DNA of 13,685 bases from Desulfobacula sp. (GCF_021107415.1 NZ_JAIOSW010000271.1:1-13685); one strand, 5' to 3'. Counted from the first letter of the stretch, positions 1 to 7,110 are shown. The notes: generated from the sequence alone by a model not told the origin. A program made the numbers and translations.

Positions 1-267
1 CCCTACTTTATTATCTGGTGGGCGACCATTGGTCTTGGTTATATCCTTCAGTCAAGTGAATACGGCCTTGCGGGGATCCTAAGTTTTTTCAGCGGCCATA
101 TTCTGGCTGACCTGACTTGGTATACCATGATTTCAACAGCCGTGGGAAAAGGTCGTTCATTTATCAGTGACAAGGTTTATAGAGGGATTATCGGATGCTG
201 TGCCGGTTTCCTGGTATTTTTTTCCGTTTACCTATTCTTAGGTGTGATCCGATATTTTAAAATTTAG
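1..267 (+). CDS. LysE/RhtB-family exporter, C-terminal part (partial)
   Basis: The open frame enters from the left edge and encodes the last 88 residues of a membrane protein. The visible part opens with PYFIIWWATIGLGYI, which resembles the 'NP.F..WW...G' segment of LysE-type amino-acid or metabolite exporters. It continues with GHILADLTWYTMISTAVGKG, the conserved acidic helix of that family, and ends with a last hydrophobic helix (GIIGCCAGFLVFFSVYLFLG) and a short basic tail. These proteins sit in the inner membrane and export small molecules, usually amino acids, by proton antiport; the substrate cannot be told from this fragment. The N-terminal half is outside the window. A possible terminator follows at 333-354. 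Confidence 0.75.
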   Translation, partial: PYFIIWWATIGLGYILQSSEYGLAGILSFFSGHILADLTWYTMISTAVGKGRSFISDKVYRGIIGCCAGFLVFFSVYLFLGVIRYFKI

Positions 268-332
268 ACATGATAGCACTGTTAACAGGTGTAAAAGCTG
301 TTCTAAGCAGGTTAATGAATATTGTTTTTGAT

Positions 333-354
333 CTCCAATATGATTTAATTGGAG
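333..354 (+). terminator. Possible terminator hairpin after the LysE-type gene
   Basis: A perfect 7-bp stem (CTCCAAT / ATTGGAG) with an 8-nt loop lies 66 bases after the exporter stop codon. It is followed by T-rich sequence, but not by an uninterrupted T tract. It could be a weak intrinsic terminator separating the exporter from the receptor-kinase unit. Confidence 0.4.
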
Positions 355-438
355 TTTGCTTAATTTGATTTTAATTTTTTCCATATAATGGAATTATTTT
401 TAAAAAATTATTTGTCCTTTATCGCAAGATATAGTAAA

Positions 439-454
439 TTGAAATTTGTTTCAA
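439..454. promoter_or_regulatory. Small inverted repeat upstream of the TAXI receptor gene
   Basis: The sequence TTGAAATTTGTTTCAA is a perfect 6-bp inverted repeat around a 4-base centre, about 80 bases before the receptor start. It lies in the AT-rich 255-base gap between the exporter and the receptor, where a promoter is expected. It could be an operator half-site pair, or it could be chance in AT-rich DNA. Confidence 0.25.
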
Positions 455-534
455 TATTTATTGAACATGGGCGGTAATCTCAATTTTGTGATTGTTTTAG
501 GTTTCTTATAACAATAATTTAAGTGCGGTTTTAT

Positions 535-1557
535 ATGAAGTTATTTCAAAGATTTTATCTGTTGATATTGCTGATCGTTATATTTTTATCTGTTTTATTT
601 CCTTCATTTTCTTTTGGCGTTGATAACATGCGTTTGTTCAGGATTGGAACTGGCGGACAAACTGGAGTTTATTATCCCATTGGAAAAATTATAGCACAAG
701 GCATTACAAGTACCAATATATCAATTGAGGAAGCTGGGACAAATATTACCAGGGTTATTATCAGTACAGCTCAGAATTCTGGAGGATCTTTAGCTAATGT
801 TCAAGCTATAACAGCTGGTGAGATTGAAGCTGGACTGATCCAGGCTGATGTCGCTGCATGGGCATTTAACTCTAAGCATGCTTTCAAAAATAATGATAAA
901 GTCCGGGATATTCGGGCAATAGCAAGTCTTTATCCTGAGAAGTTTCAAATTGTCACACGCCGTGATGCAAAGATTAATAATGTGAATGATCTTAGAGGGA
1001 AACGAATTTCTGTTGATGAGGTTGGATCAGGGACATTGGCTGTAATGAGGATTATTCTTGAAACCCACGGACTGAATGAAAAAGACCTGAAACCAGTTTA
1101 TTTAAAACCGGTTTTTACTCATGACAAAATAGTAAGCAATGAACTTCAGGGTTTTGTTATGATGGCTGGAGCACCAATGGAAGCTGTTACTCAATTGTTA
1201 AGTACAGGAATATCTCTTGTCCCAATAAAACCCGAGGTGGCTTCCATGATAGAATCAAAATATCCTTATTTAGTCCCAGGTTTAATACCCGCAGACATTT
1301 ATCCTGGGATTCCCGATACACCAACTATTCAGGTGCATGCACTTCTGGTTGTCAACAGAGCAATGGATGAGGAACTTGTTTATAAAATCACCGCAGCCTT
1401 ATGGAATGAACAAACACTTTCTATTCTCAAAAAAGGACATCCACAGGGAAAATCAATTACGACTGATACAGCCTTAGTTGGTATTTCAATACCACTTCAC
1501 CCGGGTGCAAAAAAATATTACCAAAAACATACAAACCGTTTTAGTAGCAAACAATAG
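535..1557 (+). CDS. TAXI-family TRAP-type periplasmic solute-binding protein
   Basis: This is a 340-residue exported receptor of the TAXI (TRAP-associated extracytoplasmic immunogenic) family, which binds small organic acids or amino acids in the periplasm. A hydrophobic signal segment spans residues 6-28 with likely cleavage near SFG. The mature protein begins with the family signature around residues 38-48 (GTGGQTGVYYP), followed by NVQAITAGEIEAGLIQADVA and the 'DLRGKRISVDEVGSG' turn. A GTG start at 523 would add four residues; the ATG at 535 gives a cleaner signal peptide, but neither start has a strong ribosome binding site. Unlike transporter-linked TAXI proteins, it has no TRAP permease gene beside it. 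Its stop is followed 3 bases later by the start of a sensor kinase gene, so it may act as the kinase's sensory partner. The family call is firm; the signalling role is inference. Confidence 0.88.
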   Translation: MKLFQRFYLLILLIVIFLSVLFPSFSFGVDNMRLFRIGTGGQTGVYYPIGKIIAQGITSTNISIEEAGTNITRVIISTAQNSGGSLANVQAITAGEIEAGLIQADVAAWAFNSKHAFKNNDKVRDIRAIASLYPEKFQIVTRRDAKINNVNDLRGKRISVDEVGSGTLAVMRIILETHGLNEKDLKPVYLKPVFTHDKIVSNELQGFVMMAGAPMEAVTQLLSTGISLVPIKPEVASMIESKYPYLVPGLIPADIYPGIPDTPTIQVHALLVVNRAMDEELVYKITAALWNEQTLSILKKGHPQGKSITTDTALVGISIPLHPGAKKYYQKHTNRFSSKQ

Positions 1558-1559
1558 TA

Positions 1560-4112
1560 ATGAAAAAAAAACTCTCACCTTTTCAACTGCTATCATGGTT
1601 GCTAATGGTAGTCGTGATTATTGGTTTTATTGCTACAGGAATCATTACAAATATTACCCTTCGATCAGTTGAAAACAAACTTCCCGGGATACTTCTGAAA
1701 GAACTCAACGATCTTTCTATTGTACTTGAGAACCTCTCAGAAGTTGTACATACAGCTAATCTTGCCAAAAACACCCCCAGTACAAACAATATAAATCTGC
1801 TGCAAAAAAAAATAGAACTTGTGTATGAAGATATTGTAAAACTGCGGAAATCCTATGTGTTTGACAATATAGTACAGGCTTCTGCTTTTCATGCAGTCGT
1901 TGCACCGGCAATCGCAGATTTGAAGATTTGGCTTTCCGAAGGCATATCAGGATTACCACCTGAGAACAAAACAGTAACAGCCATAATATTTTTGCGAATT
2001 GATGATGCTTATCAAAAAGCTCTATTGCAGAACCGGGAATCGAGAATGGTCGCCCAAAAAATACTTATAGAACAGCAAAATAGACTCGGGAATTTTGTAT
2101 TCAATGCAAATTTACTCTTTGTTTTAACCATAATGGTTGTATTTTGTATTGTATATTTATTGATTCGACAATATATACTTCAAATCAGGGAATCAAAAGC
2201 CCAATCGAAATTACATGTAAGTGAAGCTAAATATCGACGATTGATGAATAACTCCAAGGCCATAATTTACAGGCAGTCTTTGCCTGATGGACAATATGAA
2301 TATGTCAGTCCTGCTTCTATCAATATAACAGGTTACACCCCGGATGAGTTTTGCAATAATCCTATGCATATTAGAAACGTAATACATCCTGATTGGACAG
2401 ATTACCTTGAGAAGCAATGGAACAAATTATTAAAAGGAAAAATTCCTCCATTTTATGAATTTCAGATTATCCATAAATCAGGAGAAATCAGATGGATTCA
2501 TCAGCAAAACATTTTAATTTATGATGAAGGTGGTTCTATAATTGCCACAGAAGGAATAATCAACGATCAAACTATCCGCAAACAGGCAGAAGAAAAATTA
2601 TTTGAAAATGAAAAAAAGTTTAGAAGTTATGTAGAGAACTCACCTTTTGGCATTTTTATAGCTGATGAAAAAGGTGATTATATTGATGTAAACAATGCTG
2701 CGTGCGAAATAACAGGTTATTCAAGAGATGAATTATTGAATAAAAATCTGGTGGGAATGATTCCACTCGAAGACCAGTCTATTGTGAAAAAACACTTTGA
2801 ATCTGTTGTGAAAACAGGTTCGGCATCAGGCAGTATGCATTTTTTAAAAAAAGACAAAAGCAAAAGAATCTGGTCAGTTGATGCTGTTAAACTTTCAGAT
2901 ACAAGGTTTCTTGAATTTGTCATTGATATTACGGTGCACAAAAAAAGAGAAGAAGAAAAAATAAAAACCCAGAAAATTATAACTGACCAGAAAAAACTGG
3001 CTCTTGTTGGACAAATCGCAGGAAAGATAGCACATGATTTTAATAATATTCTTGGCATTATAATGGGTAATACAGAACTCGCACTTCTTGACTGTAAAGA
3101 TGATAAAACAAAAAAAACACTTGAATTAGTATTTGAACAGACCTTGAGGGGTAAAAATTTAACCAGAAACCTTGTTGCCTTTGCCAAGGACCAGGAACCT
3201 AAACAACAATTTTTTTCAGTTAATGAAAAAATTGAGCTTGTACTGAATCTGCTTAAAAAGGATCTTGAGGTTATTGATGTCATTAAAGAGGATGGGCATG
3301 GAGTACCATACTTACTTGCTGATCCAGGCATGATTGAACATGCACTTGTAAATCTTATACAAAATGCAATTCATGCAATAAGTTTAATTGAACATCCAAA
3401 AATAATTATTAGAACGTTTCATAAAGATAAAAATATTTATATTGAAATTGAGGATAATGGATGTGGTATTTCTGAAGATGCCCTTGATATAATATATGAA
3501 CCTGCTTTCACAATGAAAGGAAGCAGGGATATAACCGGTTCATATAAACCCGGTATTAAAGGAACCGGTTATGGGATGGCTAATGTAAAAAAATATATTG
3601 AACAGCATAAGGGCAATATTGTAATTAGTTCAAATGTTGGGAAAGGTACAAAAATAACAATCAGTCTGCCTGTTATAAAAAAAGAGTTAACTCAAAAAGA
3701 AGTAATAGAAATAAAGAAGAAAAATTTTAGTTTTGAAAAATATATTCTCCTTGTTGAAGATGAACAGGCTATTTCAGATGTACAGTACAAAATACTGACA
3801 CATGAACCATGCAACCACAAAGTTGATGTTGCTGCTAACGGTCAGATGGCCATCGACCTGTTTGACAGGAATCAATATGACTTTATAAGCTTAGATTATG
3901 TTCTTCCAGGCGAGATAAATGGAATGGATGTGTACAAACATATACGACAGGCTAATAAAACTGTCCCGATACTTTTTGTCTCTGGGAATTTGGATTTTTT
4001 AGAATCCGTTAAAGAATTAAAAAATAAAGATTCCTGTGTTGATCATGTTTCAAAACCATGCCAGAATAAAGATTATGTAAATACCATTAATGATTTGTTG
4101 GCAAAAACATGA
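1560..4112 (+). CDS. Membrane hybrid histidine kinase: two PAS domains and a C-terminal receiver
   Basis: This 850-residue inner-membrane sensor kinase is probably co-transcribed with the TAXI receptor, since its ATG begins two bases after the receptor's TAG. In order: TM1 (about 12-31), a mostly helical periplasmic region (about 35-178), TM2 (about 181-203), PAS1 (about 222-345), PAS2 (about 350-468), a short charged linker, HisKA, HATPase and REC. The H-box GKIAHDFNNILG places the phospho-accepting histidine at His492. The ATPase shows an N-box at 598-602 (NLIQN), a G1 box DNGCGI at 632-637 and a G2 box GTGYGMANV from 668. The receiver has VEDE at 732-735, the phospho-acceptor Asp779 in LDYVLPG, Ser808 and Lys832 (SKP). 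There is no output domain or separate regulator gene nearby, so the phosphate would pass to an unlinked phosphotransfer protein or the receiver may tune the kinase. The ligand is unknown. Confidence 0.93.
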   Translation: MKKKLSPFQLLSWLLMVVVIIGFIATGIITNITLRSVENKLPGILLKELNDLSIVLENLSEVVHTANLAKNTPSTNNINLLQKKIELVYEDIVKLRKSYVFDNIVQASAFHAVVAPAIADLKIWLSEGISGLPPENKTVTAIIFLRIDDAYQKALLQNRESRMVAQKILIEQQNRLGNFVFNANLLFVLTIMVVFCIVYLLIRQYILQIRESKAQSKLHVSEAKYRRLMNNSKAIIYRQSLPDGQYEYVSPASINITGYTPDEFCNNPMHIRNVIHPDWTDYLEKQWNKLLKGKIPPFYEFQIIHKSGEIRWIHQQNILIYDEGGSIIATEGIINDQTIRKQAEEKLFENEKKFRSYVENSPFGIFIADEKGDYIDVNNAACEITGYSRDELLNKNLVGMIPLEDQSIVKKHFESVVKTGSASGSMHFLKKDKSKRIWSVDAVKLSDTRFLEFVIDITVHKKREEEKIKTQKIITDQKKLALVGQIAGKIAHDFNNILGIIMGNTELALLDCKDDKTKKTLELVFEQTLRGKNLTRNLVAFAKDQEPKQQFFSVNEKIELVLNLLKKDLEVIDVIKEDGHGVPYLLADPGMIEHALVNLIQNAIHAISLIEHPKIIIRTFHKDKNIYIEIEDNGCGISEDALDIIYEPAFTMKGSRDITGSYKPGIKGTGYGMANVKKYIEQHKGNIVISSNVGKGTKITISLPVIKKELTQKEVIEIKKKNFSFEKYILLVEDEQAISDVQYKILTHEPCNHKVDVAANGQMAIDLFDRNQYDFISLDYVLPGEINGMDVYKHIRQANKTVPILFVSGNLDFLESVKELKNKDSCVDHVSKPCQNKDYVNTINDLLAKT

Positions 4113-4378
4113 GGTAATAGTAAGCAATTTACTCTCCAATAAAATTGATTTTGACGAATCCGTCTTGATTCAATTATATTTTCACCAAAGGTGAATCGTT
4201 TAATTGCCTTTACAGGCATAAAAATTGTTGGTATTTTTTTCTTAAACTATATTTTTATTAATCTGCTCGCATATCATTCAAATTTGAATGATATGTTTTT
4301 TACTATCAATATATTGAAAGATATACGGACAATCGGTAATCTACTTGTTATAAAAAAAATAATTATATAGGGTGTCGT
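4113..4378. other. Intergenic region with several small hairpins
   Basis: No gene is seen in this 266-base AT-rich gap. It holds a short hairpin TTCACCAAAGGTGAA at 4181-4195, a second one, TGCCT / AGGCA around a TTAC loop, just after it, and a long perfect palindrome at 4270-4295 followed by six T residues. The first hairpins lie where the kinase transcript would be expected to end, but neither is followed by a clear T tract. Confidence 0.4.
4270..4295. terminator. Perfect 26-bp palindrome followed by a T run
   Basis: The left half CATATCATTCAAA is followed at once by its exact reverse complement, with no spacer, and then by TTTTTT (4296-4301). A stem of at least 11 bp with a T tract fits an intrinsic terminator for the upstream kinase transcript, although its G+C content is low and it lies 158 bases after the stop codon. 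The spacer-free symmetry would also fit a dimeric repressor site upstream of the acetyltransferase gene. Confidence 0.5.
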
Positions 4379-4891
4379 ATGCGAATTACTGTTCCTAAAA
4401 AAATTAAAACAAAACGTTTAACTCTTCGTCAATTTAAAGAAAAAGATTGGAAGGATATGCATGGGTTTTACTCTGATGAAATTGCAACAAAATATACATT
4501 TGGGCGTGCACTAACTGAAGGTGAAAGCTGGCGTACTGTTGCCGGACTTTTGGGGCATTGGCAATTAAGAGGCTATGGCCCATATGCATTAGAGCTAAAT
4601 AATTTAAATAAAGTTATTGGTACTGTCGGATTTTGGTATCCATGTGAATGGCCAGAACCAGAAATCAAATGGAATCTTTTGCGGAAATATTGGGGACATG
4701 GTTATGCCAGCGAGGCTGTTAGGGCTGTACAAAATATTGCAAAACAATGCTTTCCAAATACTCCATTAATCAGTTTTATGGATTCAAAAAATTCAGCAGC
4801 AAAAAATCTTGCAAGAGCAGTTGGTGCTATATTTGAGAAAAAATTAGAATTTCGTGGTGGTATATGGCATGTTTACCGTCATCCTAAATAA
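4379..4891 (+). CDS. GNAT-family N-acetyltransferase (RimJ/RimL-like)
   Basis: A 170-residue acetyl-CoA-dependent N-acetyltransferase. The N-terminus TKRLTLRQFKEKDW (11-24) is the usual opening of RimJ/RimL-type GNATs. The beta strand IGTVGFWY (80-87) leads into the acetyl-CoA pyrophosphate loop RKYWGHGYASEAV (102-114), which carries the R/Q-x-x-G-x-G/A-type glycines. The segment DSKNSAAKNLARAVGAIFE (135-153) is the typical late helix-strand with the asparagine-alanine pair. The acceptor (protein N-terminus, antibiotic or small amine) cannot be read from sequence. A GGG-rich stretch about 6 bases before the ATG supports the start. An attC site lies 140 bases downstream in the same orientation, and acetyltransferases are common integron cargo, so this may once have been a cassette. 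No attC is visible upstream to prove it. Confidence 0.88.
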   Translation: MRITVPKKIKTKRLTLRQFKEKDWKDMHGFYSDEIATKYTFGRALTEGESWRTVAGLLGHWQLRGYGPYALELNNLNKVIGTVGFWYPCEWPEPEIKWNLLRKYWGHGYASEAVRAVQNIAKQCFPNTPLISFMDSKNSAAKNLARAVGAIFEKKLEFRGGIWHVYRHPK

Positions 4892-4961
4892 AAAAGCAGG
4901 TGATTTTATAACCAAAAGAATGGGTTCAGTTTGCTATATTGGATATCAGAATACCAGTTTT

Positions 4962-4990
4962 TTATAACAAACCGCCGGAGCAGACCGAGG
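4962..4990 (+). repeat. Possible attC left-half remnant
   Basis: The stretch TTATAACAAACCGCCGG, followed by AGCAGACCG, resembles the left half of an integron attC site: an AAC-ending R''-type box followed by a stem arm. The matching right half is not found next to it. Instead, a different hairpin (CCGA...TCGG with an inner TACT...AGTA) follows up to about 5018. It may be an old attC disrupted by rearrangement. Confidence 0.25.
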
Positions 4991-5030
4991 AATACTGAGC
5001 GACTCTCGAAAGTATCGGCTTTAACATAAA

Positions 5031-5088
5031 TTTTAACATGCAGAGTTAGTCGGCATTAAGCCCCCGGCAGCTCAGCTTTGCGTTAGAA
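5031..5088 (+). repeat. attC recombination site (59-base element), upstream
   Basis: This 58-bp imperfect palindrome has the attC layout. It has an R'' box TTTTAAC (5031-5037), a left arm GCAGAGTTAGTCGG, a short centre, a right arm CCGGCAGCTCAGCTTTGC, and an R' box GTTAGAA (5082-5088) preceded by GC. The arms pair with two wobble pairs and several unpaired bases on one side. Extrahelical bases of this kind mark attC sites recognised as folded single strands by integron integrases. Recombination would fall after the G at 5082. It defines the left border of the lipoprotein cassette. Confidence 0.7.
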
Positions 5089-5109
5089 GAAAATGAGGAA
5101 TAGAATCTT

Positions 5110-5502
5110 ATGCAGCGAATCAAAGCCATAAAATGCATCTATCTTTTAATAATCCTTCTACTCGTGGGATGCGCTACAGGATCATCGATTATAGTCGGTG
5201 AAGTAAGGGAAGCTATAGACCCCGGCCAGGTGAAGCTGTATATAGAAATCCCCGAATCCTACGAAATTATCGGAATAGTAACTGCATCAAGTGACGCAGG
5301 ATGGACCGAACAAGGTTCAGTTAACTACGCAGTAGAAGAACTTAAAAATCAAGCGGCGAAACTTGGAGCAAATGGCGTATTAATCGAATCTACTGGCGGT
5401 CAAACTTACAACGTTATTGGTGGCCACGGAACCGGCTATTTATATTCTATTCCCGTAACTGCAAAGTCTGTAACCGGTAAAGCCATATATGTTAACAAAT
5501 AG
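5110..5502 (+). CDS. Small lipoprotein encoded in an integron gene cassette
   Basis: A 130-residue predicted lipoprotein. A basic start and hydrophobic segment (residues 10-20) lead to the lipobox LVGC with Cys21, so the mature protein should be lipid-anchored. The mature part is an alpha/beta fold containing EELKNQAAKLGANGVLIES (about 77-95). That pattern (a helix ending in 'A..LGAN', then a strand) is seen in YbjQ/RcsF-like small domains; this is resemblance only. The gene fills a cassette bounded by attC sites on both sides: its ATG is 28 bases after the left crossover point and its stop is 5 bases before the right attC. AGGAA about 10 bases upstream of the ATG is a reasonable ribosome binding site. 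The function is unknown, and the product may modify the cell envelope. Confidence 0.8.
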   Translation: MQRIKAIKCIYLLIILLLVGCATGSSIIVGEVREAIDPGQVKLYIEIPESYEIIGIVTASSDAGWTEQGSVNYAVEELKNQAAKLGANGVLIESTGGQTYNVIGGHGTGYLYSIPVTAKSVTGKAIYVNK

Positions 5503-5507
5503 TCTGC

Positions 5508-5564
5508 TTCTAACAATCGCATGCAGTCAGGCACTTTACCCCGACTGAATGCGAGGCGTTATGG
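5508..5564 (+). repeat. attC recombination site (59-base element), downstream
   Basis: This is the clearest attC in the window, 57 bp long. It has an R'' box TTCTAAC (5508-5514), a left arm TCGCATGCAGTCAGG, a short centre (CACTTTAC), a right arm CCCGACTGAATGCGA, and GCGTTATGG at the end. The arms pair almost perfectly, with one-base shifts that leave extrahelical bases. The R' box GTTATGG departs from the GTTRRRY consensus at two positions, but the GCGTTA core is typical. The crossover would fall after 5558. Cassette length between the two crossover points is 476 bp. Confidence 0.82.
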
Positions 5565-5575
5565 ACTAATATGCC

Positions 5576-6016
5576 ATGAATAGTAATACTTTTTTAATTG
5601 TTCTAATTTCAATGATGGTGGTAAATGCCATTTATAGTTTTTTACCCACCAAACTACAAACCAAACCGATTATTAGATTTTTTGCTATTTTGGCTGCGGG
5701 TACGATCCTGGTTTGGGGAGTTGGTCAAGTCGTCCAGAATTTTAAAAATAAAATTTATGCCCATGTTTCAATAAATGGAGAAATTTTAGAATCGAAAAAT
5801 TTCCCATGGGAGATATCTTACCATGAAAATGAAAAAGAAAATAAAAGAATGTTCTTAATCGATGGCCGCTATGGTGATTCATCTATAGTTACTGCAAAAT
5901 TTGAAGGGAATCATCCAAAATATGAAATTATCAATGCAACCTATGGTGTTGCAATTATATTTTTTTGCAAAAAGGAAGAACTTAAAAGTTTCTGGGTATA
6001 TATAAAAAATCCATAA
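5576..6016 (+). CDS. Small membrane protein of unknown function (cassette-type ORF)
   Basis: A 146-residue protein not assigned to a family. Two membrane helices are visible (about 5-23 and 33-52). They are followed by a roughly 90-residue soluble region rich in beta strands (KIYAHVSINGEILESK, GDSSIVTAKFEG, IINATYGVAIIFF). The short loop between the helices and the long C-terminal part suggest a small anchored domain on one side of the inner membrane. The ATG is only 11 bases after the R' box of the attC at 5508-5564, the usual position for the single gene of an integron cassette, and the strand matches. A possible attC left half overlaps its stop codon. No strong ribosome binding site is seen, which is common for cassette genes. 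Confidence 0.65.
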   Translation: MNSNTFLIVLISMMVVNAIYSFLPTKLQTKPIIRFFAILAAGTILVWGVGQVVQNFKNKIYAHVSINGEILESKNFPWEISYHENEKENKRMFLIDGRYGDSSIVTAKFEGNHPKYEIINATYGVAIIFFCKKEELKSFWVYIKNP

Positions 6017-6037
6017 CCCAGATTGCTTCAGCGGACC
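6012..6037 (+). repeat. Possible truncated attC after the membrane-protein cassette
   Basis: The sequence CATAACCCAGATTGCTTC, followed by AGCGGACC, overlaps the stop codon and looks like the left half of an attC, with an AAC-ending R''-type box, a stem arm and an AGCGGACC-like inner box. No right arm follows; AT-rich sequence takes over at about 6038. If real, the cassette array is broken here. Confidence 0.3.
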
Positions 6038-6134
6038 ATTAAATTATATTTTTTGTAAGCTTTATTTTAGGTACTTCCCAACAGTGTTTTTTATAATATA
6101 GACAATAGCAACAACAAATTATTCTTATTAAATC

Positions 6135-6377
6135 TCATGTTGCATCTGTTTCTGTTTTAACAAGCTTATCCTCATCAGCATTTATCATTTTCTGACAATG
6201 ATGACACACCATATTCAATTTTTTAACATTCCCGTTGAAAAGAAATCTTCCACAATGAGGGCAGCAATACTCTTTTAGAGTTGGATCACCCTGCATTGGT
6301 GGGACTATAGGGTCAGTATTTTTTTTGTCGTTCATTATTTCTCGGTAAACTTGTTTAAAATCGAATGTATCAATCAT
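6135..6377 (-). CDS. Small zinc-ribbon protein (Com-like)
   Basis: An 80-residue protein whose centre holds a zinc-ribbon pair: C39-P-H-C42 followed by C58-H-H-C61, in the context EYCCPHCGRFLFNGNV and KLNMVCHHCQKMI. This spacing resembles small Com-type zinc fingers, named after the phage Mu translational activator, which bind nucleic acid. The N-terminal 35 residues are polar and the tail is acidic. It is the last gene of the minus-strand group, 25 bases after the thioesterase stop, and so may be co-transcribed. The ATG at 6377 is used here; an internal ATG at 6335 is an alternative, and neither has a clear ribosome binding site. The zinc ribbon is well supported; its target is unknown. Confidence 0.6.
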   Translation of the reverse strand: MIDTFDFKQVYREIMNDKKNTDPIVPPMQGDPTLKEYCCPHCGRFLFNGNVKKLNMVCHHCQKMINADEDKLVKTETDAT

Positions 6378-6402
6378 ATTCTAATAATTTTTTATAAGAA
6401 TT

Positions 6403-7110
6403 TTACAAAACTCTCCTTATTTCAACAGTCCTTTTTTCTCTTCCAGAACCTGTCAACTCATTCCAGGGTATATCAAAAAAACTGTCAAAGAATTCAGGAT
6501 TATCTTCCAACTCAAGATCCAACCATGACATGACATTAAAATTATCAGATGAGTCTTCTTTCTCTGCAAGATTAGCAGCATTTCTGACATACTCCATTAA
6601 ATTTATAGTTTTTTCTTCTTTATCCTGTTTTTCTTCTATCTTGACATCTTTAGCAAGTTTGAACAAAGATGAAAATTTCATTACTTCAATATTATCTTCA
6701 TTAAATACCGTTGCAACACCTTGAATCATTCTGTTTTTTAAAAATTTAATTTTTGCTTTTGCTGCAAGGACACCCTTTGTAACAGGAGCAAGGAATTCAG
6801 AGTTTAATGAAGTTGTTCCAAAACGACTCTTCGGAGGAATAATGCTTTTTATAGCCATAGCCACTGCTGTATCGGCGAGTGTTACAACAGCACCTCCATG
6901 TACCAACCCTTTTCCTTGAGCTAATTTAAAAACAAACGGCATGGTTAAATGAGCATGACCATCCTTGGCTTCAATGATTTTTATTCCGAGGAGTTCTTCA
7001 AAAGGTGCGCAACTGACCCATTTCTCAAGTTTAACTTCATGTGGACCAGTTAATGGAGAATCTACTTTTATGTTTGTTTTTTCTTTTTTTGTTTTATATT
7101 GAAACGACAT
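6403..7110 (-). CDS. PaaI-like hotdog-fold thioesterase with acidic C-terminal tail
   Basis: A 235-residue protein whose residues about 35-155 form a hotdog-fold acyl-CoA thioesterase of the PaaI type. The signature is LVHGGAVVTLADTAVAMA (69-86), with the HGG loop (71-73) and Asp80 on the central helix, followed by GTTSLNSEFLAPVTKG (98-113). Such enzymes release CoA from aryl- or acyl-CoA esters in the cytoplasm. The usual length is about 130-145 residues. Here a 30-residue leader precedes the domain, and a charged tail of about 80 residues (156-235) follows it, starting EEKQDKEEK and ending in an acidic stretch rich in aromatic residues. The start overlaps the end of the preceding gene by 17 bases, so translation is probably coupled. 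The enzyme family is confident; the tail and substrate are not understood. Confidence 0.82.
   Translation of the reverse strand: MSFQYKTKKEKTNIKVDSPLTGPHEVKLEKWVSCAPFEELLGIKIIEAKDGHAHLTMPFVFKLAQGKGLVHGGAVVTLADTAVAMAIKSIIPPKSRFGTTSLNSEFLAPVTKGVLAAKAKIKFLKNRMIQGVATVFNEDNIEVMKFSSLFKLAKDVKIEEKQDKEEKTINLMEYVRNAANLAEKEDSSDNFNVMSWLDLELEDNPEFFDSFFDIPWNELTGSGREKRTVEIRRVL

Noticed and set aside
2717..3331. Long minus-strand open frame (204 codons)
   Set aside because: It lies wholly inside the histidine kinase gene, whose plus-strand frame shows clear HisKA motifs. The minus frame has low-complexity serine-rich composition and is a shadow.
4340..4378. Upstream attC or attI for the acetyltransferase gene, based on a GTTATAA string
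   Set aside because: No pairing arm is found on its left, and the string does not fit the GTTRRRY consensus.
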